Part shown: positions 8,226 through 16,601 of the stretch, in pieces
Position numbering within the stretch: the first letter of the stretch is position 1
Layout of the letters: every line of letters begins with the position of its first letter
NCBI GenBank assembly: GCA_963698435.1
Contig: CAVOQV010000005.1
Location: 372,001-436,000 of the forward strand
Length of the DNA: 64,000 nt
Reading direction: 5' to 3'
Source: Sva-07 sp963698435
GTDB taxonomy: Bacteria > Actinomycetota > Acidimicrobiia > Acidimicrobiales > Ilumatobacteraceae
Notes under the pieces: generated by a model
Database searches by the model: none
Told to the model about the DNA's origin: nothing
The model's input: the letters and a program-made list of their open reading frames with translations, nothing else
Translations under genes and position numbers: made by a program

Positions 8226-9218
8226 TCAGTTTCCCACGCGTGCGGCGATGGCGTCACCGATGTCGGTGGTGCTGCCGGTGACAGGATCAGCGCAGGCCGC
8301 ACGGATCCGGTCGGCGGCATCGCCCTCGCCGAGGAAGTCGAGCATCAGCGCGGCACTGAGGATGGCCGCTGTCGGGTTGGCCTTGTTCTGGCCGACGATG
8401 TCGGGAGCGGATCCGTGGACCGGCTCGAACATCGACGGGCCGGTGCGGGCCGGGTTGAGATTGGCGGACGACGCGAGGCCGATGCCGCCCGAAACCGCGC
8501 CACCCAGGTCGGTGAGGATGTCGCCGAAGAGATTGTCGGTCACGATGACGTCGTAGCGATGCGGATCCTGCACGAAGAAGATGCAGGCCGCGTCGACGTG
8601 GTTGTAGGCGGTGGCGACGTCGGGGAACTCGGCTCCCACCTCGTTGAACGTGCGCTCCCACAGACCGCCGGCGAACGTGAGCACGTTCGTCTTGTGCACG
8701 AGCGTCAGGTGCTTGCGGGGACGTGTGGCGGCGAGCTCGAAGGCATAGCGAATGCACCGCTCGACACCGAGCCGGGTGTTGACCGATCCCTGTGTGGCCA
8801 CCTCGTTCGGCGTGCCGACACGGAGTGCACCACCCTCGCCGACGTACGGACCCTCGGTGTTCTCGCGGATCACGACGAAGTCGTGCGGCGTGTCTCCGCC
8901 AGGTGCGGTGCCGAGGAACGGACGTTGGTTGATGTAGAGGTCGAGGTCGAAACGCATCTTGAGCAGCAATCCCCGCTCGATCACCCCGGGAGGCACCTCT
9001 GGCGTGCCGACGGCGCCGAGCAGGATGCAGTCGAACGCTCGCAGCTCGTCGAGCGTGGCGTCCGAAAGGATCTCGCCGTCGCGCAGGTAGCGCTGGCCAC
9101 CCAGCTCGAACTCGGTGGTGGCGATGTCGACTCCGGCGGCACGGACGACCTTGACGGCCTCGGCCGTCACCTCCGGTCCGATGCCGTCTCCGCCGATCAC
9201 TGCGATGTTGTGCGTCAT
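8226..9218 (-). CDS. leuB: 3-Isopropylmalate dehydrogenase
   Basis: 330 residues. It oxidatively decarboxylates 3-isopropylmalate with NAD to the leucine 2-oxo acid. GGDGIGPEV at about 9-17 opens the fold, RENTEGPYVGEGG and the catalytic Tyr/Lys region follow, and DNLFGDILTDLGG holds the metal-binding aspartates. The short length and NAD-side sequence resemble actinobacterial LeuB. It precedes ilvE with a 3-nt gap. The upstream gene on the same strand is separated by about 1.8 kb of oppositely arranged sequence, so this is likely the operon's first gene. Confidence 0.95.
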   Translation of the reverse strand: MTHNIAVIGGDGIGPEVTAEAVKVVRAAGVDIATTEFELGGQRYLRDGEILSDATLDELRAFDCILLGAVGTPEVPPGVIERGLLLKMRFDLDLYINQRPFLGTAPGGDTPHDFVVIRENTEGPYVGEGGALRVGTPNEVATQGSVNTRLGVERCIRYAFELAATRPRKHLTLVHKTNVLTFAGGLWERTFNEVGAEFPDVATAYNHVDAACIFFVQDPHRYDVIVTDNLFGDILTDLGGAVSGGIGLASSANLNPARTGPSMFEPVHGSAPDIVGQNKANPTAAILSAALMLDFLGEGDAADRIRAACADPVTGSTTDIGDAIAARVGN

Positions 9219-9273
9219 AGTTGCCCGATCCTACGAACTGCAGCGGATCGGGCCCCAGGCGACGACGCGAACC

Positions 9274-10995
9274 TCAGCCGTCCGCGACGGTGGTCGATGC
9301 CGCCGTCGGCGTCGGCGAAGCCGTCGAGGTCGTGGTGGCCGTCGTGGTCGTGGTCGTCGGTGGGAGCGTGCTCGTCGTCGGTGGGAGCGTGCTCGTCGTC
9401 GTCGGGAGCGTGACGGTCGTGGTGGTCGCGGTGGTGGTCGTCGTGGTGGTGGTCGTGGTGGTGGTCGTGGTGGTCGTCGGTGGGGGCGGGACCGAGACCC
9501 ACGGCGTCGAGAAGGCCATCGGTCGGTAACGGGCGGGGGTCGACCAGGCGTCGCGGAACATGTCGCGAGCGTTGTTCGAGACGGTCACGATCAACTCACC
9601 GCCGGGACCCCGCCACGGCACGAGATGAGCGTGATAGGTGTTCATCAGCGGATCGAATCCCCGTGGCAGCAGCCGCGTCGCTGCCGCCGTCGTCCAGGGC
9701 CCCCAAGGGTCGGGGGCGACCTCCAGCGTGAACTCGTCACCCCAGTACCCGTCGACCGCCGTTGCCGCCACCCACTGGCCGTCGAGCCACCGGGGTTGCA
9801 TCGGGAACTCGGCCCAGTGTCGGGCGAGGAACGGTGCCGACGAACGAGGATTCGTACTCCAACCGCTCGGCGACCAGTACTCGGGCGAATCGAGCAGCCG
9901 ACCACGCGGCACCCGAGCGAGGAACATCTCGGTGCCGTTGTGCGGGCCGTTCCAGAAGCCGCCATGCCGGGCGAGGTTCTGTTCGAACGTGTTGCCGAAG
10001 AGGTAGGTGTGCGTCGTATCGCTGGCGACGGCGTAGCCGTAGATCGGCAACACGCCCGGGTTGGTCGCTGGCCGGAAGTCGAGTCGGGCCATCGTCGCCG
10101 GATCGTAGGCAGCGACGTGGGTGCGTACCGGGTGCCAGCCGAGCCCGTCGGGCGGTGTCGGATCGACCGGGTCCTTGACCATCTCGGCCCAGAACACGCG
10201 CAGCACCCCGCCGTGGAGTTCTCCGCCCATCGGCCAGAACCAACGGTCGAGGGTGGCGGTGCCGGTGCCGGGCTCGAACGGCTGGGGCCGCTCCGGCGTG
10301 CCCGCATGCAGCAGTCGGAAGCACCTCCCGTCCTGCACGAGGGCGGCGTTGTGCACGAAGCTCGCCCGATCGAGCGTGGTGGCCGTGCCCGAGTGGTCGA
10401 CGAAGGTGTCCTGGAACAGCCAGAGGTGGCGACCGCCACCGAGGTCGTAGACGTGCTGGTAGTCCCAGCCGAGCACGGGGCCGACGCGCCCGGCGAAGAA
10501 TGCTTCGAGGCCCGATGCCGTCACATCGGCGGCACACCCGACGTCGGTCGAGAGATGACCGCCGGGCGTGACGATGCGACTGGCTGCCCACAGCGGGGGT
10601 GGGGCCGCCGGTGGGGGCGGTGGCGGATCGACCGGCACCGGGCGGGCCACGACGGCCGGCGCGTCCGGGTCCTGCGGTGGCGCCGTCGCGACGGGCACCG
10701 TCGTGGCAGCGCTCGTCGACGTGGCGGAGGCGATCGTCGTGGTCAGGACGGTGTCGGCGCCGTCGTCACGTTCCGGCACCACGATGGGCCGCTGAACCGG
10801 TTGGCGCCGGGTCGACGTGATCGTCGTTGCCGCGGGCGACAGCGCACCGTCGGACGGCGCAGCGTCCGATCCGTCGCCCCGTGCCGCGACGAACAGCGCC
10901 AACAGCCCGGCCAGCCCCATCACCGACGCGGCGGCCAGGCGACTCCGGCGACGGCGTGCCCGGGCGTGGGAAACGGATTCCACCACGTCGAGCAT
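9274..10995 (-). CDS. Secreted Thr/Pro-rich propeller-like protein (intact paralogue B)
   Basis: 573 residues from ATG at 10995 (MLDVVESVSH). Residues about 10-38 are basic then hydrophobic (signal or anchor). A Ser/Thr/Pro linker reaches about residue 145, the conserved domain follows to about 490, and the last 75 residues are mostly Thr/Pro/Ser encoded by a GTC/GTG-type repeat on the plus strand. Domain signatures: GWDYQH, LWLFQDTF, FVHNAALVQDG, LDRWFWPMGGEL, LARVPRGRLLDSPEYW, GYWGDEF and NTYHAHLVPW. They match the two frameshifted paralogues at 1843-3056 and 55779-57061. The domain resembles carbohydrate-related propellers; substrate unknown. The start lies 66 bp from the divergent greA start. 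Confidence 0.75.
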   Translation of the reverse strand: MLDVVESVSHARARRRRSRLAAASVMGLAGLLALFVAARGDGSDAAPSDGALSPAATTITSTRRQPVQRPIVVPERDDGADTVLTTTIASATSTSAATTVPVATAPPQDPDAPAVVARPVPVDPPPPPPAAPPPLWAASRIVTPGGHLSTDVGCAADVTASGLEAFFAGRVGPVLGWDYQHVYDLGGGRHLWLFQDTFVDHSGTATTLDRASFVHNAALVQDGRCFRLLHAGTPERPQPFEPGTGTATLDRWFWPMGGELHGGVLRVFWAEMVKDPVDPTPPDGLGWHPVRTHVAAYDPATMARLDFRPATNPGVLPIYGYAVASDTTHTYLFGNTFEQNLARHGGFWNGPHNGTEMFLARVPRGRLLDSPEYWSPSGWSTNPRSSAPFLARHWAEFPMQPRWLDGQWVAATAVDGYWGDEFTLEVAPDPWGPWTTAAATRLLPRGFDPLMNTYHAHLVPWRGPGGELIVTVSNNARDMFRDAWSTPARYRPMAFSTPWVSVPPPPTTTTTTTTTTTTTTTTATTTTVTLPTTTSTLPPTTSTLPPTTTTTTATTTSTASPTPTAASTTVADG

Positions 10996-11061
10996 ATGGC
11001 GGCGCGCGGCTGGGCTCCGCCGAGCGACGGCCGACCAGGGCGACGGTATCCTTCGTTCACC

Positions 11062-11511
11062 ATGGCAGTCGTCCAGTTGTCCGCATCGGCCTACGAACGT
11101 CTCAAGGCCGAGTTCGAGGATCTCACCACCCGCGGCCGTATCGAGGTGGCCAACAAGATCGAACGGGCTCGGGAAGAGGGCGACCTCAAGGAGAACGCCG
11201 GCTACCACGCCGCCAAGGACGAGCAGGGCCACATGGAGGGCCGCATCCGCCAGCTCGAACACCTCCTCGAGAACGCCGAGATCATCGACGGCTCGATGGT
11301 GTACACCGTCGTCTACGAGGGCGACGACGAAGACGACGCCGAGCGCTACCTGATCGGCAACATGGAGGAGCAGATCGATGGCGCCGACGTGATCAGCCCG
11401 TCCTCGCCGCTCGGCCAAGCACTCGACGGCGCCGAGGCCGGTGCGACCATCACCTACGAGGCTCCGAATGGTGCACTCACCGTGACGGTGCTCCGTGTCG
11501 AACAGCTCTGA
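11062..11511 (+). CDS. greA: Transcription elongation factor GreA
   Basis: 149 residues, MAVVQLSASAYERL. The N-terminal coiled coil carries the acidic tip REEGDLKENAGYHAAKD, which enters the RNA polymerase secondary channel and stimulates cleavage of backtracked RNA. The C-terminal FKBP-like domain follows (PNGALTVTVL). ATG at 11062 is chosen because it precedes the conserved start; the same frame is open far upstream but reads through the divergent secreted-protein gene. The downstream hydrolase overlaps by 17 nt. Confidence 0.95.
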   Translation: MAVVQLSASAYERLKAEFEDLTTRGRIEVANKIERAREEGDLKENAGYHAAKDEQGHMEGRIRQLEHLLENAEIIDGSMVYTVVYEGDDEDDAERYLIGNMEEQIDGADVISPSSPLGQALDGAEAGATITYEAPNGALTVTVLRVEQL

Positions 11512-12388
11512 GATCCCCGCTCCGGCCGGCGACGGCCACCAGGAGATCGAGATCTTCTCGCCGGTGCTGCCGCCGGCACGGTTCGTCGAACTCGCGGACC
11601 GTGGCACGGTCATGGTCCGCGACTTCGGCGGAGCGCCAGGCGCACCGACGATCGTGTTGCTCCACGGCTGGACGGCGACCGCCGACCTGAACTGGTTCCG
11701 CTGCTACGGCACGCTCGGCGATCGGTACCGCGTCCTGGCGTTCGATCACCGCGGCCACGGCACCGGGTTGCGTTCGAAGAAGCCGTTCCGGCTCGAAGAC
11801 TGCGCCGACGACGCCGTGGAGATCGCCGCGGCGTTGGGCGTCGACCGGTTCATCCCGGTCGGCTATTCGATGGGCGGCCCGATCGCCCAGCTCGTGTGGC
11901 GGCGACACGCGGACAGCGTGATCGGCCTGGTGCTGTGTGCGACCGCCCCGTACTTCGCCGGGCGGCGGGAGAAGCGACTCGGCATGATGGGGCTCACCGG
12001 GCTGGCCGCCGTTGCCCGGGTGACCCCCGAGCAGACGAAGACCTGGCTCGTCGAACAGCTCTACCTTCAGCGCCGCACCGAGAAATGGGAACCGTGGGCC
12101 ATGCGCGAAACCGCCGACCACGACTGGCGGGCGATCATCGAGGCCGGCAAGGCGATCGGCAAGTTCTCCTCCACCGAGTGGCTCGCCGAGGTCGACGTGC
12201 CGTCATCATCGGTGCTGACGATGCGCGATCAGGTCGTGCCGGTGCGTCGCCAGGTGAAGCTCTTCGAACAGATCGCCGATTCCGAAGCCTTCCGAGTCGA
12301 CGGAATGCATGACGCCGTGGTGGCGAACGCCGACCGGTTCGCTCCAACACTGGTTCGCGCCATCGACTCGGTGCTGCGTCGAGCATGA
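11495..12388 (+). CDS. Alpha/beta hydrolase
   Basis: 297 residues from GTG at 11495. HGWT (57-60) forms the oxyanion region, GYSMGG places the Ser nucleophile at residue 125, and MRDQVVP and GMHDAVV supply the expected Asp and His. The substrate is unknown; the domain order fits esterase or lipase-like members. It overlaps the end of greA by 17 nt and itself overlaps the next gene by 4 nt, so greA, this gene and the ABC1 kinase appear to be one transcript. Confidence 0.85.
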   Translation: MSNSSEIPAPAGDGHQEIEIFSPVLPPARFVELADRGTVMVRDFGGAPGAPTIVLLHGWTATADLNWFRCYGTLGDRYRVLAFDHRGHGTGLRSKKPFRLEDCADDAVEIAAALGVDRFIPVGYSMGGPIAQLVWRRHADSVIGLVLCATAPYFAGRREKRLGMMGLTGLAAVARVTPEQTKTWLVEQLYLQRRTEKWEPWAMRETADHDWRAIIEAGKAIGKFSSTEWLAEVDVPSSSVLTMRDQVVPVRRQVKLFEQIADSEAFRVDGMHDAVVANADRFAPTLVRAIDSVLRRA

Positions 12389-13858
12389 GGACTCGAACCG
12401 CACTGGTCGGCATCCTCGCTGTCGGCAGCGCGGCCGGGGTGGCTGCCGTCCTGCTGCGTCGTGGGCGCAACGCCACGCGTGGCGGCTCATACATGCATCG
12501 CTCGCGCCTGCGACGCAACGGCCAGCTCGCTCGCATCGGTGCACGCGTGGGCACCACCTATGCGACCACCGCGGCGCAGGAAGACTTTCGCGTCGGCCGA
12601 GCGACGCGAGGAGCTCGACCGACATCGTGAGCTGCGCTCGGCCCAACAGGTGGCCGAGGAACTCGGACACATGAAGGGCGCGCTGATGAAGCTCGGCCAG
12701 ATGGCGAGCTACCTCGACGACGGCCTCCCCGAACCGCTGCGAGCCGCACTGTCGCAGTTGCAGTCCGATGCCCCGCCGATGTCGGTCGACCTCGCTCTCG
12801 AAACGGTCGAGCGTGAACTCGGGCGACCGGTCGACGAGGTGTTCGCCGAGTTCGATCCCAATCCGATCGCCGCAGCATCGATCGGCCAGGTGCATCGCGC
12901 CCTGCTGCGCGATTCGGCGACCGGCGTCGAACGAGCCGTCGCCGTGAAGATCCAGTACCCCGGAGTCGGCGATGCGATCGTTGCCGACCTGAAGAACGCC
13001 GACCTGCTCGGCGCCGTGCTCCGACAGGGCTTCGGTGGGCTCGATCCGGCTGAGATGGTCGACGAGATCAAGCTGCGCATCGCCGAGGAGGTCGACTACG
13101 AACTCGAGGCACGCAACCAGCAGGCGTTCGCGAACTACTACCGCAGTCACCCGTTCATCAGGATTCCCGACGTCGTCCCCGAACTGTCGACCACCCACGT
13201 CCTGACGACCGAACTCGCCGACGGGTTCAGCTGGACCGAGCTGATGCAGCGGCCTCAGGCCGACCGCGACCGAGCCGGCGAGGTGATCTTCCGATTCGTG
13301 TTCCGCAGCCTGTACCGGATGGGAGCATTCAACGGCGATCCGCACCCCGGCAACTACCTCTTCCACGACGACGGCACCGTCACGTTCCTCGACTTCGGCC
13401 TGGTCAAGCACTTCAGCGCAGACGAGATGCACACCTTCGGCTCGATGGTGAAGGCGGCGGCGGTCGACCACGACCACGCCGAGTTCCGCCGGATCGTCGA
13501 GGATGCCGGGATGCTCAAGCCCGACGCCCCGGTGTCGACCGAGGCGGTCGGGGAGTACTTCTCCCACTTCTACGACACGGTTCGCACCGACGCCGAGATG
13601 ACCTGGACGCGCGAGTACGCGAACTCGATCGTGCGGCACACCTTCGACCGGTCGAGCCCGATCAGCCAGTACGCGACGGTGCCCCGGGCGTTCGTGTTCA
13701 TCCAGCGGATCAACCTCGGCCTGTATGCCTTGCTCGGCGAACTCCGGGCCAGCGGCAACTACCGACGGATCGCATCGGAGCTCTGGCCGTTCGTCGACGG
13801 GGCCCCGTCGACCGAACTTGGTCGTGCCGAGGCGGCCTGGCTCGCTTCTCGGTCCTGA
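12385..13858 (+). CDS. ABC1/UbiB-family atypical kinase, frame break near N-terminus
   Basis: The kinase-like core is intact in one frame: GALMKLGQMASYLDD (KxGQ region), ASIGQVHRA in place of a P-loop, AVAVKIQYPG with the ATP lysine, DPHPGN catalytic loop and LDFGLVK. ABC1/UbiB proteins act in quinone or membrane-lipid homeostasis. A natural start is ATG at 12385 (MRTRTALVGILAVGSA, a membrane anchor), overlapping the hydrolase stop. That frame runs to about TTAA at 12575, after which the family sequence (RRKTFASAERREELD) continues in another frame. Removing one G in GCGGCGC at 12571-12577 restores a single 490-residue protein. Sequencing error is the simplest explanation; otherwise translation would start inside, losing the anchor. 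Confidence 0.82.
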
Positions 13859-13948
13859 CGACCCGGCGATCCACCACCAGGTCGGAGTTCGGTGAGAGCA
13901 CACGTCGCTGACGTGGCCCGATCGACCTTCGCAAGTAGCGTCGTCGCA

Positions 13949-14932
13949 ATGCGCCGGACCCTGACCCTGCTCGTGACCGCCACACTGCTGTTCGCAGCGT
14001 GCTCGAGCGACGACGACAACGCCAGCGAGAACTCCTCCACCGAGACCACGTCGAGCGAGGAGACGGGCACGACCGACGACGTGACCGACGAGACGACCGA
14101 CGAGACGACCGACACCGGTTCGGTTGCACCGCGGCCGACCAATCCCGACAAGCCCGAGGTCGATGTCCCCGACGAGATCCCGACCGAGCTCCAGGTCACG
14201 GTGATCGAGGAAGGCACCGGCCCCGCCGCCGAACCCGGCGACACCGTCATCGTCGACTACATCGGGGTACGCACACGCGACGGTGTCGAGTTCGACAACA
14301 GCTACGATCCCCGCCAGCCGGGGATCCCAGCGAGTGCCTTCCCGGTCGTGCTCGGCGAGGGCCGGGTGATCCAAGGATGGGACGAGGGGTTGATCGGGGT
14401 GCAGGCCGGCTCGCGCATTCGGCTCGACATCCCGAGTGACCTGGCCTACGGCCCCGCGGGGAGCGGTGACATCATCGGGCCCGACGAGGCTCTCACCTTC
14501 TTGATCGATGTCCGAGCTGTCGTCTCGCCATCGGCTCCCCCGGATGCACCTTCCGAGCCGGGCGTCGAGACGACGTCCTCTGTGGACGGGGTCCAAACCG
14601 AGGACCTGATCGAAGGTACCGGCGAGATGGCCGAAGCTGGACAGACGGTCGTCATCGACTACGTCCTCTTTCGGGGTGACAACGGCGTCGTGCTCACGAA
14701 CGGTTGGGGTTCGGACGTCTCACCGTTCCCCCTCACCGAGGGGACGTTCCCTGTGCTGGTCGAAGGGATCCCCGGCATGAAGGTCGGCGGACGGCGCGCG
14801 ATCACGTTCCCACCGGAGTATCCCGACTTCGGGTTCGGCCCGGAAGGGGCGCCAACCGAGGGTCTGCCGGCGAACACACCCGTGATCATCGTCGTCGACC
14901 TGCTCGGCGTGTACGGCGAACCCGAGAGCTGA
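13949..14932 (+). CDS. Double FKBP-type peptidyl-prolyl isomerase lipoprotein
   Basis: 327 residues from ATG at 13949. A lipobox LFAAC puts the lipidated Cys at residue 18. A Ser/Glu/Asp/Thr-rich linker (about 19-80) is followed by two FKBP domains: the first has VDYIGVRTRDG, GWDEGLIGVQAG and DLAYGPAG; the second is more divergent, with VIDYVLFRGDNG and GIPGMKVGGRRAITFPPEY. FKBPs isomerise X-Pro bonds; this one would work outside the membrane, probably folding exported proteins. Two domains in one lipoprotein are less common than one. The gene is separated from the kinase by about 90 bp. Confidence 0.9.
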   Translation: MRRTLTLLVTATLLFAACSSDDDNASENSSTETTSSEETGTTDDVTDETTDETTDTGSVAPRPTNPDKPEVDVPDEIPTELQVTVIEEGTGPAAEPGDTVIVDYIGVRTRDGVEFDNSYDPRQPGIPASAFPVVLGEGRVIQGWDEGLIGVQAGSRIRLDIPSDLAYGPAGSGDIIGPDEALTFLIDVRAVVSPSAPPDAPSEPGVETTSSVDGVQTEDLIEGTGEMAEAGQTVVIDYVLFRGDNGVVLTNGWGSDVSPFPLTEGTFPVLVEGIPGMKVGGRRAITFPPEYPDFGFGPEGAPTEGLPANTPVIIVVDLLGVYGEPES

Positions 14933-14935
14933 TAG

Positions 14936-15844
14936 TCAGACGGCTCGCAGGTCGAGGCCGAGGTCGAGCACGCGGGCGGAGTGCGTCAATTCGCCGACGG
15001 CGATGTAGTCGACGCCGGTCTCGGCGACCGCCCGCGCGGAGTCGAGTGTGAGACCGCCGCTGGCTTCCAGTCGCACGTCAGGGTTCATCTCGTTGCGAAG
15101 ACCGACCGCCTCGCGCATCTCGTCGGGGGTGAAGTTGTCGATCAAGACCTCGTCGGCCCCTGCAGCGATTGCCTCCCGGAGGCCGTCCAGCGTGTCGACC
15201 TCGATCTCGACCGGAATCGTGGCGGCGAGTTCACGCACCCGGCGGAAGGCCTCCGTGACGCCGCCGGCCGCCGCGACGTGATTGTCCTTCACGAGCGCCA
15301 TGTCGGACAGCCCCATGCGGTGGTTCGAGCCCCCACCGCAGCGCACGGCGTACTTCTCGAGCGCACGCAGACCGGGTGTGGTCTTGCGGGTGTCGCGCAC
15401 GACCGCTGACGTCCCTTCGAGGGCGTCAGCCCATCGGCGCGTCGAGGAGGCGATGCCGGAGAGGTGACAGAGCAGGTTGAGCGCCGTCCGTTCGGCGGTC
15501 AACAGCAGCCGAGTCGGTGCGATCACCTCGGCGACCTTCGTGCCTGTGGTGACGAACGTTCCGTCGGCCACCTGCGCGTGGAAGTCGCTGGCAGCGTCGC
15601 CACAGACGGTCTCGATCACCGCGGCCACCACGGGGAGCCCCGCGATCACACCATCCTGGCGGGCGCCGAACGTCGCCGTGCTTCGGTGGTCACCCGGGAT
15701 CGTTGCAGTCGAGGTCACATCGACACCGCCCATGAGATCCTCCGTCACGGCAGCACGGACGATGCCGGCGACCGCATCGGGGTCGAGGCCGCCGCTGATC
15801 AGCGCGCGGCGGGTCGGCTCCGACAACGGGTGGAACACGAACAT
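14936..15844 (-). CDS. nadC: Nicotinate-nucleotide pyrophosphorylase (carboxylating)
   Basis: 302 residues from ATG at 15844 (MFVFHPLSEPTRRAL). It converts quinolinate and PRPP to nicotinate mononucleotide. AERTALNLLCHLSGIAT-type helix, RDTRKTTPGLR (phosphate-binding Arg/Lys) and EVDTLDG are all present. It is the last gene of the minus-strand set nadA-nadB-MOSC-nadC. The 43-bp gap from the MOSC gene holds a 15-bp perfect inverted repeat. It converges with the FKBP gene with only 3 bp between stops. Confidence 0.95.
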   Translation of the reverse strand: MFVFHPLSEPTRRALISGGLDPDAVAGIVRAAVTEDLMGGVDVTSTATIPGDHRSTATFGARQDGVIAGLPVVAAVIETVCGDAASDFHAQVADGTFVTTGTKVAEVIAPTRLLLTAERTALNLLCHLSGIASSTRRWADALEGTSAVVRDTRKTTPGLRALEKYAVRCGGGSNHRMGLSDMALVKDNHVAAAGGVTEAFRRVRELAATIPVEIEVDTLDGLREAIAAGADEVLIDNFTPDEMREAVGLRNEMNPDVRLEASGGLTLDSARAVAETGVDYIAVGELTHSARVLDLGLDLRAV

Positions 15845-15859
15845 GGCGGCGAGCGTACG

Positions 15860-15892
15860 TGTAACGATTGGTGTCTGACACCAATCGTTACA
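15860..15892. repeat. Perfect 15-bp inverted repeat between MOSC gene and nadC
   Basis: Arms TGTAACGATTGGTGT and ACACCAATCGTTACA surround CTG. The repeat includes the stop codon of the MOSC gene and ends 16 bp before the nadC ATG. It could terminate the upstream transcript, act as an operator for nadC, or be a dispersed palindrome; its core GGTGTCTGACACC is itself palindromic. No U-run follows on the minus strand. Confidence 0.8.
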
Positions 15893-16601
15893 TCGTGATG
15901 GTGACGGTGTCGCCGGGGGCGATCGTGCCGCCGGCGAGCACCGAGGCGTACCAGCGCGCCCAGCCGCGATGTTGGACGTGGTCGATCCGGTTCCAGTGCC
16001 GCTCGGTGAAACAGTCGCCGATCTTGTGACACGGCGCCGCCGGGCTGCTCGTGCGCAGCAGCACATCACCGATCTCGATCGTCAGTCCCCCTCGCAACCG
16101 CGACCAGTCGACGCCCGAGATCGTGAGGTTCTCCCCGGTGCCGCCGGGGACGATGGGATGGCCCTCGGCCCGCAGCGCTGCGATCAGGTCACTGCTGTAC
16201 AGGCACAGTGCCTGCCACGGACGGCCGTGGTTGCGGCGGTTTCCCTGCGCGTCGCCGATCAGGCCCGATGGGCCGATCTCGGCCACCGGGATCGGCGCCT
16301 TGGGCACACCACCGCCCGACGCCTGCAACGACTCGACACGACCGACCATCGGCTCGAACACGTCGGCGGCGCGGCGGGCGTCAGCGAGTTCGTGGAGCCG
16401 ATGCATGACGGCGTGGGTCGACAGGACCGGATCGTCGGTGACGTCGACCGGTCGGGCCGTCACCTCGGCGACGAACGCGGTGTCGGCATCCTCGAGTACG
16501 AAGCCGATCAGGTCGTCGGTGTGAACGAGCGTGCGTTCGAGGTCGTCGTCACTCCAGCACGATCCGTCGAAACCGCAGTCGTTGCAGGTCAGCGTGCTCA
16601 C
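15888..16601 (-). CDS. MOSC-domain protein with Cys-rich N-terminal module
   Basis: 237 residues from GTG at 16601, overlapping the nadB stop by 4 nt (GTGA). Residues 1-16 contain CNDCGFDGSC, a zinc-ribbon-like knot, and about 20-95 form a helical module with MHRLHELADAR like part of DinB-type proteins. The C-terminal MOSC domain (about 110-237) includes GDAQGNRRNHG, GGTGENLTISG and the conserved Cys in APCHKI. MOSC domains handle sulfur or molybdenum-cofactor chemistry. Its place inside the NAD operon suggests a link to iron-sulfur repair of NadA, but that is inference. The substrate is unknown. Confidence 0.8.
   Translation of the reverse strand: MSTLTCNDCGFDGSCWSDDDLERTLVHTDDLIGFVLEDADTAFVAEVTARPVDVTDDPVLSTHAVMHRLHELADARRAADVFEPMVGRVESLQASGGGVPKAPIPVAEIGPSGLIGDAQGNRRNHGRPWQALCLYSSDLIAALRAEGHPIVPGGTGENLTISGVDWSRLRGGLTIEIGDVLLRTSSPAAPCHKIGDCFTERHWNRIDHVQHRGWARWYASVLAGGTIAPGDTVTITM

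Noticed and set aside
7101..9413. Plus-strand frame of 770 codons over ilvE and leuB
   Set aside because: Same reasoning: antisense to two well-conserved enzymes, with no domain signature of its own.
9280..9490. Minisatellite or CRISPR-like repeat
   Set aside because: Periodicity is the codon pattern of a Thr/Pro-rich tail; no spacers, and no cas genes or CRISPR array in the window.
12206..14596. Minus-strand frame of 796 codons over the ABC1 kinase and FKBP gene
   Set aside because: Shadow of the plus-strand genes; motifs of the kinase and FKBP are decisive.
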